Of a stretch of DNA of 64,000 nucleotides, positions 21,604-30,399 are shown in pieces. A program made the position numbers and the translations under genes. Origin of the DNA: Delta-02 sp964513565 (GTDB taxonomy: Bacteria; Desulfobacterota; Syntrophorhabdia; Syntrophorhabdales; Syntrophorhabdaceae); contig CAZENE010000008.1 in assembly GCA_964513565.1 (NCBI GenBank), positions 1-64,000 of the forward strand, read 5' to 3'. Numbering within the stretch: position 1 is the first letter of the stretch; every line of letters starts with the position of its first letter. Under the pieces are notes generated by a model, which was not told the origin of the DNA, ran no database searches, and saw only the letters and a program-made list of their open reading frames with translations.

Positions 21604-22827
21604 CTATTGCATTTCCTCCGGGGTTCTTTCATCGAGTGTTACGAGGCTGATGTCCGAATCGACTCCGGGCAGCGGCTCAACGGGGCTTGTCAGCGTGAAG
21701 CTGCCGCTTTCGATCCAGTTTTTCAGGGTCCCGGCTATCTCGCGGGCCTTGGAATAACTCGAGATCGGGAAGGTGGGAACTTCCTTGCCCTTGACGGTAA
21801 TCCTGCCTGACTTGAGCTGAGCATATGTGACCTCGCAGAGGCTTCCGGGCAGACGCTGGGGATAATCGTGCGAGTAATCAACAACCTGGGCATAAAAGTC
21901 CTTATCGGCCCTAGAGGTGAAAAAGGCCATTTCTTCGTCGAGGACCGGAATGGGAATGCCGAGCCCGACGAACATTGTCGCGCCATACCCTAGGAAGCTT
22001 GCTCCCCGCAGATAATTTCCGGACATCTTCTTGGCATCTCCGATCACTGCGAGAGTGCCTGCCCCGCCTTTGGGCAATCCTTCAGGCGTGCGCGCGGCGC
22101 GCGGGTTGTGCTGCGTTCCCTGCCATGCCACGTATCCGACGCCCCCGCCGAGAAATATCCGGGTACCGATCCCGATAGTCCTGTACTTGGGATCCTTAAG
22201 AAGGGGCGACAGCTGCCCTGCGCTCGAATAATTGGCGCTTCCCAGGTTCGGCTTGAGGACGCCCATATACGTGTGGATGACGCGGTTTGATACATTTACG
22301 CCGACGTTGTAGTTCTGGTAACCGTTCCGGGGACTGTAGATATACGCCTCGTTGACGGTTTCCCTATTTATGTATGTCTCTATCTTCTTTTTCGGGTAGC
22401 AATCTGTACCGTATGCGGTCGCATCGAGCCGGATGGCTTTCCCGCTTACGAACGCCTCTATAACATGTCCTCCGCCGTACTTGAACGCCCCGGGATACAC
22501 CGTATTCCGGGGATCATTTTCAGGCATTGACGTGGCACCTAAATAGATGTCGACAGCGGCTATACCGGTGTACGCCGGGACATCATTCAGATAACACCGT
22601 CCCCCGCCGACCTTGATCCTGGGTTTGGAATGGCCTAAATTCATGAACATACCGCTGGAGCACATGGGGCCGAATGTACCGGTGGTCACGACATCAACCT
22701 GCTGGGCCGCCTTCTTGGTCCCATCCTTTTTCACGATGTCGATCATCTCTTCCGCAGTCACGACGACGACTTTGCCCTTTTTAATTTTTTCATTGATCTC
22801 AGCGATAGTCTTCAACTTTTCCTCCAT
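21604..22827 (-). CDS. DUF39 homocysteine biosynthesis-type protein
   Basis: A 407-residue DUF39 protein. In methanogens the homologue converts aspartate semialdehyde to homocysteine with sulfide, together with a ferredoxin-like partner; anaerobic deltaproteobacteria carry it as well. Family features: TGTFGPMCSSGMFMNLGH near residues 50-67 with the key Cys, GGGRCYLNDVPAYTGIAAVDIYLGAT near 74-98, GTDCYPKKKIETYINRE near 140, and GTRIFLGGGVGYVAWQGTQHNP near 220. The ferredoxin/NIL-domain partner gene is not adjacent. The gene stands alone behind its own promoter (22930-22958) and an attenuator-like leader (22857-22901), suggesting regulation by sulfur amino acid status, which is inference. Confidence 0.88.
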   Translation of the reverse strand: MEEKLKTIAEINEKIKKGKVVVVTAEEMIDIVKKDGTKKAAQQVDVVTTGTFGPMCSSGMFMNLGHSKPRIKVGGGRCYLNDVPAYTGIAAVDIYLGATSMPENDPRNTVYPGAFKYGGGHVIEAFVSGKAIRLDATAYGTDCYPKKKIETYINRETVNEAYIYSPRNGYQNYNVGVNVSNRVIHTYMGVLKPNLGSANYSSAGQLSPLLKDPKYRTIGIGTRIFLGGGVGYVAWQGTQHNPRAARTPEGLPKGGAGTLAVIGDAKKMSGNYLRGASFLGYGATMFVGLGIPIPVLDEEMAFFTSRADKDFYAQVVDYSHDYPQRLPGSLCEVTYAQLKSGRITVKGKEVPTFPISSYSKAREIAGTLKNWIESGSFTLTSPVEPLPGVDSDISLVTLDERTPEEMQ

Positions 22828-22856
22828 GAAAGGTCAACAAGATCGGCCTTGGGCTT

Positions 22857-22901
22857 AAAACCGGGGTTTACCCTATCCTCGACCCCGGGGCGAACCCCAG
22901 G
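22857..22901 (-). promoter_or_regulatory. Attenuator-like leader: two mutually exclusive hairpins
   Basis: Reading the minus strand, hairpin 1 (22901-22883) is CCTGGGG-TTCG-CCCCGGG, a 7-bp stem with a UUCG loop. Hairpin 2 pairs CCGGGG (22888-22883) with CCCCGG (22866-22861) and is followed by TTTT (22860-22857), a terminator form. They share 22883-22888 so only one can form. The leader is about 95 nt from the predicted start near 22923 to the ATG at 22827, too short for a large aptamer. No known riboswitch class was recognised. Confidence 0.6.
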
Positions 22902-22929
22902 ATCAAAGGAGCGTAGAAATCGGTAGGAT

Positions 22930-22958
22930 ATTATACACTCAAGGAAAACCCGTTTCAA
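22930..22958 (-). promoter_or_regulatory. Strong sigma-70-type promoter of the DUF39 gene
   Basis: Minus-strand TTGAAA (22958-22953) and a perfect TATAAT (22935-22930) with 17-bp spacing. The rest of the gap, 22959-23176, shows no gene; it holds a GGATGACGGG repeat copy near 23108 and A/G-rich plus-strand sequence. Confidence 0.75.
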
Positions 22959-23176
22959 GCTTCAGGTTCGTTTCCCAGGTGATGTATCATTTTTTGTGTC
23001 AGAGACAAAAGGGGTATAGGGGGAAAATGACGACTGGGAGACGGAAAGGACGGTGAAAGGAGGGAGGCACGGAGGTGGGTTACGCCCGGAAATGCAATAA
23101 ATTGCTCTGGATGACGGGATTGGTGATTGCGGTCGAGTCTCTTCGCAGGTATGACGACCAGGTGTGAAACGGGTTT

Positions 23177-23863
23177 TTAGTCCACTGTTATGTTGAATTT
23201 TATCTCGGCTTCTGAGCGGCGGCCGTAGATGGGGTTTAAGGGGAGGGGTTTGTCGAGGATGGCATCAATGCGGGGGTCGACGAGGATCGCGGCGCGGATG
23301 TGGTCGTATTTATCGGGGATGAGGGTCACGCCGGGTAGGTCTGAGAGGTGTTCGGCGGCTCTGCTGAGGCCTGTACCGAAGCAGATGCAGGGGGTTTTGA
23401 TGATGGAGGGAATCTCCTCGGATTTTACGGCCATGTAACCGGTCTTACGGGTGAGTCTGGAGGCGGATGCGTGGTAAAGGGCGAGGAAAACTTCGGATTT
23501 TTTTGCGTCGATAAGGGGGCAGAGGTACGTTTCCCGGCTGTCGACGAGGGCGAGGGCCAGGGCGTCGAGGGTGGGGATCCCGCGAACGGGAATTCCTGTT
23601 GCCGCGCGAATTCCCTTGCAAAAGGCGAGGCTGACGCGTATCCCGGTGAACGAACCCGGTCCGAGGGCAACCCTGATCTCCATAATGTCGCGAAGGGATA
23701 GGCGGCCGGCCTCGAGGAGTTCTTCGATCCTCTCCGGCAATATCTGGGATGGCGACCGCGATTCCTTGATACGCCTCTCGCCAATGAGGCCCTCCGGGCC
23801 GGCAAGGGCGATATTGAGGAAATCCATCGAGTTGTCGATGGCAAGTATGTGCTTATTTGCCAT
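23177..23863 (-). CDS. tsaB: tRNA t6A biosynthesis protein TsaB
   Basis: A 228-residue ASKHA-fold TsaB, scaffold partner of TsaD and TsaE in threonylcarbamoyl-adenosine formation at A37 of ANN-decoding tRNAs. Visible are ILAIDNSMDFLNIALAG (residues 6-22), the conserved ALGPGSFTGIRVSLAFCKGI near 68-88 and the following PVRGIPTLDALA. The start is placed at 23863 (MANKHILAID); the longer frame to 23914 lies within rseP. It overlaps the end of rseP by 11 bp and closes the long rpsB-to-tsaB run. TsaD and TsaE are not in the window. Confidence 0.93.
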   Translation of the reverse strand: MANKHILAIDNSMDFLNIALAGPEGLIGERRIKESRSPSQILPERIEELLEAGRLSLRDIMEIRVALGPGSFTGIRVSLAFCKGIRAATGIPVRGIPTLDALALALVDSRETYLCPLIDAKKSEVFLALYHASASRLTRKTGYMAVKSEEIPSIIKTPCICFGTGLSRAAEHLSDLPGVTLIPDKYDHIRAAILVDPRIDAILDKPLPLNPIYGRRSEAEIKFNITVD

Positions 23864-24935
23864 GGAAATACTTGCTGAAGTCGAATATCCTGTCAAAGTC
23901 GTTGTAGAAGGCAAAGACCATTATGAGGAGCAAGACAACAAGCCCCACGGTCTGCGCTATCTCCTGTGCTTTTTGCGGGATCCTCCGGCGTATGACTATC
24001 TCGATGGCGTTGAAAAGGATATGCCCGCCGTCAAGCACCGGGATGGGCAGGAGGTTGATGACGCCGAGATTGATGCTGATAAGGGCAAAGAACAGGACGA
24101 AGTCCCCGAAGCCTTTCTGGGCGCGTTTACTTGCCTCCTGGAAGATCAATACCGGTCCGCCTATGTTCTTGGGCGAGATCGTGCCTTGGATGATCTTCAC
24201 GATACCGACCACCGTTATGCGCGAGTATTCCCAGGTCATGTAGAACGAGAGCGGGACCGCCTTAATGGGGGACTGCCGTTTCTTGACCACCTGTTCCGAC
24301 CGCTCTATGCCGAGCACCTTCCGGGTGAATGGTTCGCCGAATATGTCTTTTTCCTGGATGGTCGCAGGCTTGACGGAAAATTCCAGGGGCGTGCCGTTAC
24401 GGTCGACCGTCACTTTTACCGTATCCGTCTCACTTTTTTCAATGGCTGAAGCGATATCGAGAAATTCCGTTATCTCGGTGCTGTTGATCCTTGTTATCGT
24501 GTCGCCTTTTTGAATGCCCGCGGCCTGTGCCGGCATATTCTCTGCGACGTTCCCGACACGCGCGGATGGCACGTTATAGCCGATGATAGAAACGAAATAA
24601 AAGACGATGAGGGCAAGCAGGATGTTGAAAAGAGGGCCGGCTACGGCGACCAGTATCCTGACGTACGGCGGCTTGTGCGAAAAAGACCGTGCCTTGTCTT
24701 CCTCGGCGACCTCTTCATCCGGTGATTCGCCGAGCAGCTTGACGTAGCCGCCCATGGGCACGGCCGAAATGGCGTATTCCGTTTCTCCCTTGTTGTATCT
24801 AAAGAGTTTTTTTCCAAAGCCAATGGAGAATGTCAGGACCTTGATGTTAAAGATCCGTGCAACCATGAAATGCCCAAACTCATGCACAAGTATCAAGAGC
24901 GCAAGTGCAATAAGGAAATATAAAAAGGAGATCAT
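23853..24935 (-). CDS. rseP: Site-2 intramembrane zinc metalloprotease RseP
   Basis: A 360-residue membrane protease of the RseP/S2P family, which cleaves transmembrane anti-sigma factors and signal peptide remnants inside the membrane. HEFGH (residues 19-23) in the first membrane segment is the zinc site. The loop GKKLFRYNKGETEYAISAVPMGGYVKLLGE follows; one PDZ domain (about 120-205, ENMPAQAAGIQKGDTITRINS) comes next. The third metal ligand is in INLLPIPVLDGGHILF near 300, within the third membrane segment. One PDZ domain rather than two distinguishes it from E. coli RseP, as is common outside gammaproteobacteria. Located between dxr and tsaB, the usual deltaproteobacterial order. Confidence 0.95.
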   Translation of the reverse strand: MISFLYFLIALALLILVHEFGHFMVARIFNIKVLTFSIGFGKKLFRYNKGETEYAISAVPMGGYVKLLGESPDEEVAEEDKARSFSHKPPYVRILVAVAGPLFNILLALIVFYFVSIIGYNVPSARVGNVAENMPAQAAGIQKGDTITRINSTEITEFLDIASAIEKSETDTVKVTVDRNGTPLEFSVKPATIQEKDIFGEPFTRKVLGIERSEQVVKKRQSPIKAVPLSFYMTWEYSRITVVGIVKIIQGTISPKNIGGPVLIFQEASKRAQKGFGDFVLFFALISINLGVINLLPIPVLDGGHILFNAIEIVIRRRIPQKAQEIAQTVGLVVLLLIMVFAFYNDFDRIFDFSKYFHGK

Positions 24936-26092
24936 AATTGTTTTCGTCCTGTTCCAGTTATTTTATTCATTGCCATGTTTCTTGTCCATAATATGATATC
25001 ACGAATCGTATCCAGATTGTCCACAATGGGTTCCCCCGGGCCTTCAGCCAGCGTTTCTGCGACGATGCGGGCAATATCGACGAACCTTATCCTCCCCTCG
25101 ATGAATGCCTGCACGGCTATCTCATTCGACACATTGAACGCGATGAGCGCGCCGTCGCCCGCCTCGAGGGCCTCATATGCGAGGCGTATCGAGGGAAAGC
25201 GCCTGAGGTTCGGCGGGTGGAAAGTCAGTTTTATTGCCGCGTCCAAGTTGAGCGGTGAAAAGGGCAGATCGGAGCGTTTCTCCCCATTGAGGGCGTAGGC
25301 GATCGGGATCTTCATATCGGGGAATGCCATGTACGCAAAAAATGAATTATCCGAAAATTCAACGATGCCGTGTACAATGCTTTCCGGGTGAACAAGCGTT
25401 TTGATCTTTGCGGGTTCAAGATCAAAAAGCCATCGCGCCTCTATGATCTCCAGCCCTTTGTTCATCAGAGTTGCCGAGTCGAGGGTTATCTTTTGTCCCA
25501 TCTTCCAGGTCGGATGGTTCATCGCATCGGCGAGCTCCACGCTTTCAAGGGCCTTTTTTGAGTGCCGCCTGAAGGGTCCGCCGGATGCGGTTATGATGAT
25601 GCCCTTGACCTCTTTGCGATCTGTCCCCTTGAGGAGCTGATATATGGCGGAATGCTCGCTATCGACAGGGATAAGCTCGGCGCCTGTCCGTGCGATGATA
25701 TTTTTTATCATTCTCCCACCCATGACGAGGCTTTCCTTATTTGCTAGGGCAAGCGTCTTTCCGCAGTCGAGCGCCTCTATCGTCGGTTCAAGACCGATGC
25801 TTCCGGGCAGCGCGTTGACGACGAGGTCCACATCGCTCCGGACCATCTCCTTCATACCCTCGATGCCGGTGTAAAGCCGGGCACCCTGCAGGTGCACCTC
25901 GCCTTTCCGTTCGCCGTCGAAAAGGCCGACATATGCGGGCCGAAAGCGGTCAATCTGGGCATTCAGGAGTTCAATATTGCTGCCGCAGACGAGCCCGCTG
26001 ACATCAAACGACCCGGAGTCGTTTGCAATGACATCCAGGGTCGATGTGCCTATAGAACCCGTAGAACCCAGTATGAGGACTTTTTTCTTCAT
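24932..26092 (-). CDS. dxr: 1-deoxy-D-xylulose 5-phosphate reductoisomerase
   Basis: The second, committed step of the MEP isoprenoid pathway: NADPH-dependent conversion of DXP to MEP. Evidence: GSTGSIGTSTLDV dinucleotide motif (residues 9-21), ALANKESLVMGG near 125, the metal/substrate motif PVDSEHSAIYQLL near 150, TASGGPFR near 178 and LEIIEARWLFD near 225. The start at 26092 forms a 4-bp ATGA overlap with the cdsA stop; the ATG at 26101 has no site. Dxr supplies isoprenyl units used by UppS, encoded two genes upstream. Confidence 0.96.
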   Translation of the reverse strand: MKKKVLILGSTGSIGTSTLDVIANDSGSFDVSGLVCGSNIELLNAQIDRFRPAYVGLFDGERKGEVHLQGARLYTGIEGMKEMVRSDVDLVVNALPGSIGLEPTIEALDCGKTLALANKESLVMGGRMIKNIIARTGAELIPVDSEHSAIYQLLKGTDRKEVKGIIITASGGPFRRHSKKALESVELADAMNHPTWKMGQKITLDSATLMNKGLEIIEARWLFDLEPAKIKTLVHPESIVHGIVEFSDNSFFAYMAFPDMKIPIAYALNGEKRSDLPFSPLNLDAAIKLTFHPPNLRRFPSIRLAYEALEAGDGALIAFNVSNEIAVQAFIEGRIRFVDIARIVAETLAEGPGEPIVDNLDTIRDIILWTRNMAMNKITGTGRKQL

Positions 26093-26883
26093 CGCGCCCA
26101 TAATAAACAGAAGTAAAGGAAAGGGGCCGTAAAGATAAAGCTATCGATACGGTCCAGCATCCCGCCATGCCCGGGTATCAGGCCGGAAGAGTCTTTTGTA
26201 TTGAAGACCCTTTTACAGGCGGATTCCAAGAGATCGCCTGCCTGGCCCAGGATGCCGGCCGCGAGGCCGACCCCGAGCGCCGCATATATGTCGAAACCAA
26301 GCCATTTGTGAAATGCCGCGATGATCAAAAGCGACCCGAGGGCCGAACCGGCGAGGCCCTCGACGGTTTTTTTCGGGCTTATCTGGGGCGCCAGCCGGCG
26401 CTTGCCGAAATTTTTACCTATGAAATAGGCAAATGTATCACTTGCCCATATGGAAATGAGGAGAATGAGCGGGAACAGGGTGTTCTGCTCTTTGAGCAGG
26501 TAAAGGTAAAAGAACGGGAGCAGGATAAAAAAATTACCGAAAAGGACCACGGCGGCCTGCTGTGTGATCTCGCGATTGGCATTTTCGATAGAGGCCTTTC
26601 TATCGAGAACCTTAATAAAGATCATAACGGCTACCGATGCCATGACCCAGAGCGGATAGTACTGAAATTGGCCCCTGTACAAAGGGACGATCCCCACAAT
26701 GACCAGGGCTGCAACGAGAAGCTTCATCGGAATATTCGCCAGCGCCGCGGCCTCGTTGACCGCCAGTATGCATATCGCCAGAAGAAGTGCAAGAAGCCAC
26801 ACAGGAGGCAGGAAATAAAAGAGAAGGGCAATGACCGGTGCCAGGCAAATGCCCGTAATGACCCGTTTCTTTAGTTCTCCCAA
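26089..26883 (-). CDS. cdsA: Phosphatidate cytidylyltransferase
   Basis: A 264-residue multi-spanning membrane enzyme making CDP-diacylglycerol from CTP and phosphatidate, the branch point of phospholipid synthesis. About eight hydrophobic segments are visible. The signature is the C-terminal CRVFNTKDSSGLIPGHGGMLDRIDS near residues 215-245 with the paired acidic residues, plus the earlier SPKKTVEGLAGS near 170. It directly follows uppS with no gap and overlaps dxr by four bases. Length is normal for the family. Confidence 0.95.
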   Translation of the reverse strand: MGELKKRVITGICLAPVIALLFYFLPPVWLLALLLAICILAVNEAAALANIPMKLLVAALVIVGIVPLYRGQFQYYPLWVMASVAVMIFIKVLDRKASIENANREITQQAAVVLFGNFFILLPFFYLYLLKEQNTLFPLILLISIWASDTFAYFIGKNFGKRRLAPQISPKKTVEGLAGSALGSLLIIAAFHKWLGFDIYAALGVGLAAGILGQAGDLLESACKRVFNTKDSSGLIPGHGGMLDRIDSFIFTAPFLYFCLLWAR

Positions 26884-27606
26884 TCAAAAATCCTTTACGT
26901 TCCCGAACCTTCGCTCACGCTTCGAATATTCCCGTAAAGCATCGAGAAAAGCCTCTCTGCGAAAGTCCGGCCAGAGAATGTCGGTGACGTAGATCTCTGT
27001 ATAAGCGATCTGCCAGAGAAGGAAATTGGAGACCCGCATCTCACCGCTCGTGCGTATGAGAAGGTCGGGGTCGGGTATGTCCGGTGCATAAAGGTATTTT
27101 TTAAAACTCCGGTCGTCAATTCGCTTGATGCGGCCGCTCCTGATATCTTCGCATATCAGGTGAACGGCCCGGATAATCTCTTTACGCCCGCTGTAGCTCA
27201 GTGCGATCGTAAGCAGAACGTTCTTGTTGGCTGCCGTCGTCTTCATGACCTTGTCAAATTGTGCCTGCAATGTTTTCGAGAAGTCTTTTCTTTCCCCAAT
27301 GATATTGAAGCGCACGCCATTATCCATCATGAAGGGCAATTCGGTTTCCAGGTACAAACCGAGGAGGTGCATGAGTGTTGTTACTTCTTCTTTCGGCCGG
27401 GACCAGTTCTCTTTTGAAAACGCATACAGGGTCAAATACGGGATGCCGAATTCACAGCAGGCTTCCGTGATGTTCCGGACCGAATCGATGCCTACCTTGT
27501 GACCTTCGACCCTCCTGAGCTTTTTTCGTTTTGCCCATCTCCCGTTGCCATCCATGATTATGGCGACATGACCGGGCAGTCTTTCGGGAACTGTGTTATT
27601 CATCAA
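26884..27606 (-). CDS. uppS: Undecaprenyl diphosphate synthase (cis-prenyltransferase)
   Basis: A 240-residue cis-prenyltransferase that extends farnesyl diphosphate to the C55 carrier lipid for peptidoglycan and O-antigen. Motifs: HVAIIMDGNGRWAK (residues 13-26, catalytic Asp), LTLYAFSKENWSRP near 58, and the C-terminal DLLIRTSGEMRVSNFLLWQ then ILWPDF near 190-220. Start at 27606 or the next codon. It lies between frr and cdsA in the conserved run. Confidence 0.96.
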   Translation of the reverse strand: MMNNTVPERLPGHVAIIMDGNGRWAKRKKLRRVEGHKVGIDSVRNITEACCEFGIPYLTLYAFSKENWSRPKEEVTTLMHLLGLYLETELPFMMDNGVRFNIIGERKDFSKTLQAQFDKVMKTTAANKNVLLTIALSYSGRKEIIRAVHLICEDIRSGRIKRIDDRSFKKYLYAPDIPDPDLLIRTSGEMRVSNFLLWQIAYTEIYVTDILWPDFRREAFLDALREYSKRERRFGNVKDF

Positions 27607-27613
27607 TTGCCGC

Positions 27614-28171
27614 TTATATAGAAAGGATCTCTTTTTCTTTTTCGGAAAAAGATTTTTCTGCCATATCTATATATTTATCGGTCATTTTTTGGACTTCCTC
27701 CTGTCTCTTTTTGAGATCATCCTGGGAAATGGCCTTGTCCTTTTCCATTTTCTTCAGTTTTTCGTTTACATCCCGCCTTACATTCCTCATCGCGACGCGG
27801 GTGGCTTCAAGCATTTTGCTGCCAAGCTTGGTCACTTCCTTGCGTCTCTCTTCGGTGAGCCTCGGGAAGGAAAGGCGTATCTGCTTTCCGTCGTTCATGG
27901 GGTTCACGCCAAGGTCCGATTTCTGAATGGCCTTTTCGATCTCGCCGATAATGGTATTATCCCAAGGCTGGATCGTGATGGTCCTTGAATCCTGGACCCC
28001 GATGGTCGCCACCTGGTTCAGCGGGGTGGGCTGCTTATAATAATCGATCCTGATATCGTCGAGCAGGGATACCGATGCAACACCTGTGCGGAGTTTGGAA
28101 AAATCCTTCTTCAGCGCGGCGAGAGATTTTTTCAACCTGTCTTCGAGTTCATTAATGACGTCGGCGCTCAT
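27614..28171 (-). CDS. frr: Ribosome recycling factor
   Basis: A 185-residue RRF that, with EF-G, splits post-termination ribosomes. A tRNA-like L-shape of a three-helix bundle and a small beta domain. Family blocks include LRTGVASVSLLDDIRIDYY (residues 26-44), TPLNQVATIGVQDSRTITIQPWD (48-70), DGKQIRLSFPRLTEERRKE (94-112) and the C-terminal helix RQEEVQKMTDKYID. It sits five bases after pyrH on the minus strand. Full length. Confidence 0.97.
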   Translation of the reverse strand: MSADVINELEDRLKKSLAALKKDFSKLRTGVASVSLLDDIRIDYYKQPTPLNQVATIGVQDSRTITIQPWDNTIIGEIEKAIQKSDLGVNPMNDGKQIRLSFPRLTEERRKEVTKLGSKMLEATRVAMRNVRRDVNEKLKKMEKDKAISQDDLKKRQEEVQKMTDKYIDMAEKSFSEKEKEILSI

Positions 28172-28176
28172 ACGGG

Positions 28177-28884
28177 TTACCTCCTCACTATTGTACCTAT
28201 GGTTTCACCGAGAACTGCTCTTTTAAGATTATCCCTCACGCGGATATTGAATACCGCCACCGGGATACTATTCTCTTTACATAGCGTGATGGCAGTCATG
28301 TCCATCACCTGAAGGTCTCTGGCGATCACATCGTTGTAGGAGATCTCGGGATAGAAAACGGCGTCCTTGTGCAATGCCGGGTCTTTATCATAAACACCGT
28401 TTACCTTGGTCGCCTTCATGACGATGTCCGCCTTCGTTTCAACGGCCCGCAGGGCTGCGGCCGTATCGGTCGTAAAATACGGATTTCCCGTGCCGCACGC
28501 GAAAATAACTATTTTACCATCGTCGAGATGGCCTATAGCCTTCGCGTGGTTATACGGTTCGGCTATCCTTTCGAGGTTGAGCGACGTCAGCACGACTGCC
28601 GGGCAATCGAGCTTTTTCAGGGTATCCTGAAGCACGAGGGCGTTTATCACAGTGGCGATCATGCCGATATAATCACCGGTTACCCTGTCGACGCCCTCTT
28701 TTTCACCGGTTTTTCCCCGGTATATATTGCCGCCGCCGAGGACTATTCCTATGTCGACGCCAAGCCTGCGGATGTCGCGTATCTCTTTCGCTATTTGGGA
28801 GACTGTGGCCTGGTCTATCCCGTGCCCGGCGCTGCCCATGAGGACCTCGCCGCTCAGTTTGAGGAGAATCCTCTTGTATTTCAT
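28177..28884 (-). CDS. pyrH: UMP kinase
   Basis: A 235-residue amino-acid-kinase-fold UMP kinase (UMP plus ATP to UDP), a hexamer usually activated by GTP and inhibited by UTP. Motifs: RILLKLSGEVLMG (residues 5-17), IVLGGGNIYRG near 47, GDYIGMIATVINAL near 72, and TDTAAALRAVETKADIVMKATKVNGVYDKDP near 142-172. It begins one base after the tsf stop. Order rpsB-tsf-pyrH-frr is conserved across bacteria. Confidence 0.97.
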   Translation of the reverse strand: MKYKRILLKLSGEVLMGSAGHGIDQATVSQIAKEIRDIRRLGVDIGIVLGGGNIYRGKTGEKEGVDRVTGDYIGMIATVINALVLQDTLKKLDCPAVVLTSLNLERIAEPYNHAKAIGHLDDGKIVIFACGTGNPYFTTDTAAALRAVETKADIVMKATKVNGVYDKDPALHKDAVFYPEISYNDVIARDLQVMDMTAITLCKENSIPVAVFNIRVRDNLKRAVLGETIGTIVRR

Positions 28885-28885
28885 A

Positions 28886-29491
28886 TTATTCCTGAAGTGT
28901 CTCGCCTAACTGGAACCTGACGAAACGGTTGATCACGATCTTTTCGCCGGTTTTGACAAGGAGCTCTTCGAGCAGGTCTTTGATGGTAATATCAGGGTTC
29001 TTGATAAATGTCTGTTCGACAAGGCATACTTCCTGATAGAACTTTTCCAGTTTGCCTTCGGCTATCTTTTCGATTATCTTTTCCGGCTTGCCGGATTCAA
29101 GTGCCTGATTCCTGTAGATGGTCTTTTCTCTGTCGATATGTTCCTGGGGAATATCTTCGCGTTTTACGTAAAGGGGATTCGAAGCGGTTATCTGCATTGC
29201 CACGTCTTTGACAAAGTTCTGGAACTGGTCCGTTTTTGCAACGAAATCGGTTTCGCAGTTGATCTCGACCATGGCCCCGACCTTGCCGCCGGTGTGTATG
29301 TATGACGCAACGGATCCCTCTGACGCTACCCGGCCCATTCTTTTTGCCATCTTGGCCAAGCCTTTTTCACGGAGGAAATCTACAGCCTTTTCCATATCTC
29401 CATTCGTATGTTTTAAGGCCTCTTTGCAATCCATAAGGCCGACGCCTGTCTTTTCGCGCAGTTTTTTTACTGTATCAGCAGTGATATCCAT
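28886..29491 (-). CDS. tsf: Elongation factor Ts, short form
   Basis: A 201-residue guanine-nucleotide exchange factor for EF-Tu. The N-terminal UBA-like domain (residues 1-50; VKKLREKTGVGLMDCKEAL) is followed by the core with the TDFVAKTDQF motif near 81-90 that contacts EF-Tu. It is about 80 residues shorter than E. coli EF-Ts, having a single compact core; short EF-Ts forms are common in deltaproteobacteria and Thermus, so this is not a truncation. It lies 22 bp after rpsB. Confidence 0.96.
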   Translation of the reverse strand: MDITADTVKKLREKTGVGLMDCKEALKHTNGDMEKAVDFLREKGLAKMAKRMGRVASEGSVASYIHTGGKVGAMVEINCETDFVAKTDQFQNFVKDVAMQITASNPLYVKREDIPQEHIDREKTIYRNQALESGKPEKIIEKIAEGKLEKFYQEVCLVEQTFIKNPDITIKDLLEELLVKTGEKIVINRFVRFQLGETLQE

Positions 29492-29513
29492 GGAAAATCC
29501 TCCTTAAAGCTAA

Positions 29514-30302
29514 TTAAGCTTCGAACTCCTCGTATTTTTCCTCTTCCAATACGCTCTCGTCGACAAAGGGTTTCAAGTCTTCGGCCGGCCCCTCATCCTT
29601 GCCCTGGAATTCTTCGATGTACTGGGCTCTGCCTTCCAGGACCGCGTCCGCGACCCTGGCCGTGATCAGTTTGATCGCACGGATCGCGTCGTCATTACCC
29701 GGGATCACGAGGTCGATATCGTCCGGGTCGCAGTTGGTGTCGACTATGCCGACGGTGGGTATGCCGAGTTTCTTCGCCTCGTTCACGGCAATATATTCTT
29801 TTTTCGGATCGACGACATAGATAGCGCCGGGAAGCCTTTCCATTCCCTTGATGCCGCCTATGTTCTTTTCGAGTTTTTCGATCTCTTTGTCGATGCCTAT
29901 AGCTTCCTTTTTCGGGAGCACTTTGTAGATATCGCTCTGTTTGAGCTCTTCATATTTCCGCAGGCGGTCAATGCTTTTTTCGATGGTCTGGAAATTGGTC
30001 ATTGTACCGCCAAGCCACCTGTTGTTGACGTAGAATGCCCCGCAGCGCCTTGATTCTTCCGCGATCGCCTCCTGGGCCTGCTTCTTGGTGCCCACGAACA
30101 GGATGTACTCATTGCGGGAGGCCACTTCTTTAACGAAGTTGTAGGCTTCCTTGAACATCTTGAGCGTTTTCTGAAGGTCGATGATGTAGATGCCGTTCCG
30201 GGCGCCGAAAATGTAGGGTTTCATTTTCGGGTTCCAACGTTTTGTCTGATGCCCGAAATGAACACCGGCTTCCAGCAGTTGTTTGATGGTAAGATTAGAC
30301 AT
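29514..30302 (-). CDS. rpsB: 30S ribosomal protein S2
   Basis: A 262-residue S2. Signatures: LLEAGVHFGHQTKRWNPKM at residues 10-28, EYILFVGTKKQAQEAI near 66-81, NNRWLGGTMTNFQTI near 95-109 and PTVGIVDTNCDPDDIDLVIPGNDDAIRAI near 178-206. The C-terminal 35 residues are acidic, as in many S2 proteins. First gene of the nine-gene run; the ribosome site CAGGAGG lies just upstream. A promoter candidate is at 30400-30428. Confidence 0.97.
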   Translation of the reverse strand: MSNLTIKQLLEAGVHFGHQTKRWNPKMKPYIFGARNGIYIIDLQKTLKMFKEAYNFVKEVASRNEYILFVGTKKQAQEAIAEESRRCGAFYVNNRWLGGTMTNFQTIEKSIDRLRKYEELKQSDIYKVLPKKEAIGIDKEIEKLEKNIGGIKGMERLPGAIYVVDPKKEYIAVNEAKKLGIPTVGIVDTNCDPDDIDLVIPGNDDAIRAIKLITARVADAVLEGRAQYIEEFQGKDEGPAEDLKPFVDESVLEEEKYEEFEA

Positions 30303-30399
30303 TTGTCCTCCTGGTTTTATCCTCCGCCTTTCGCATCTTAGATATCAGACAGATCCCTGCACCCTGACACTAATTGAAAGGACGTGCGAATTAAGTTTC

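Noticed and set aside
28886..29491. EF-Ts as a truncated gene
   Set aside because: About 200 residues is a normal short form in several phyla; start, stop and EF-Tu contact motif are intact.
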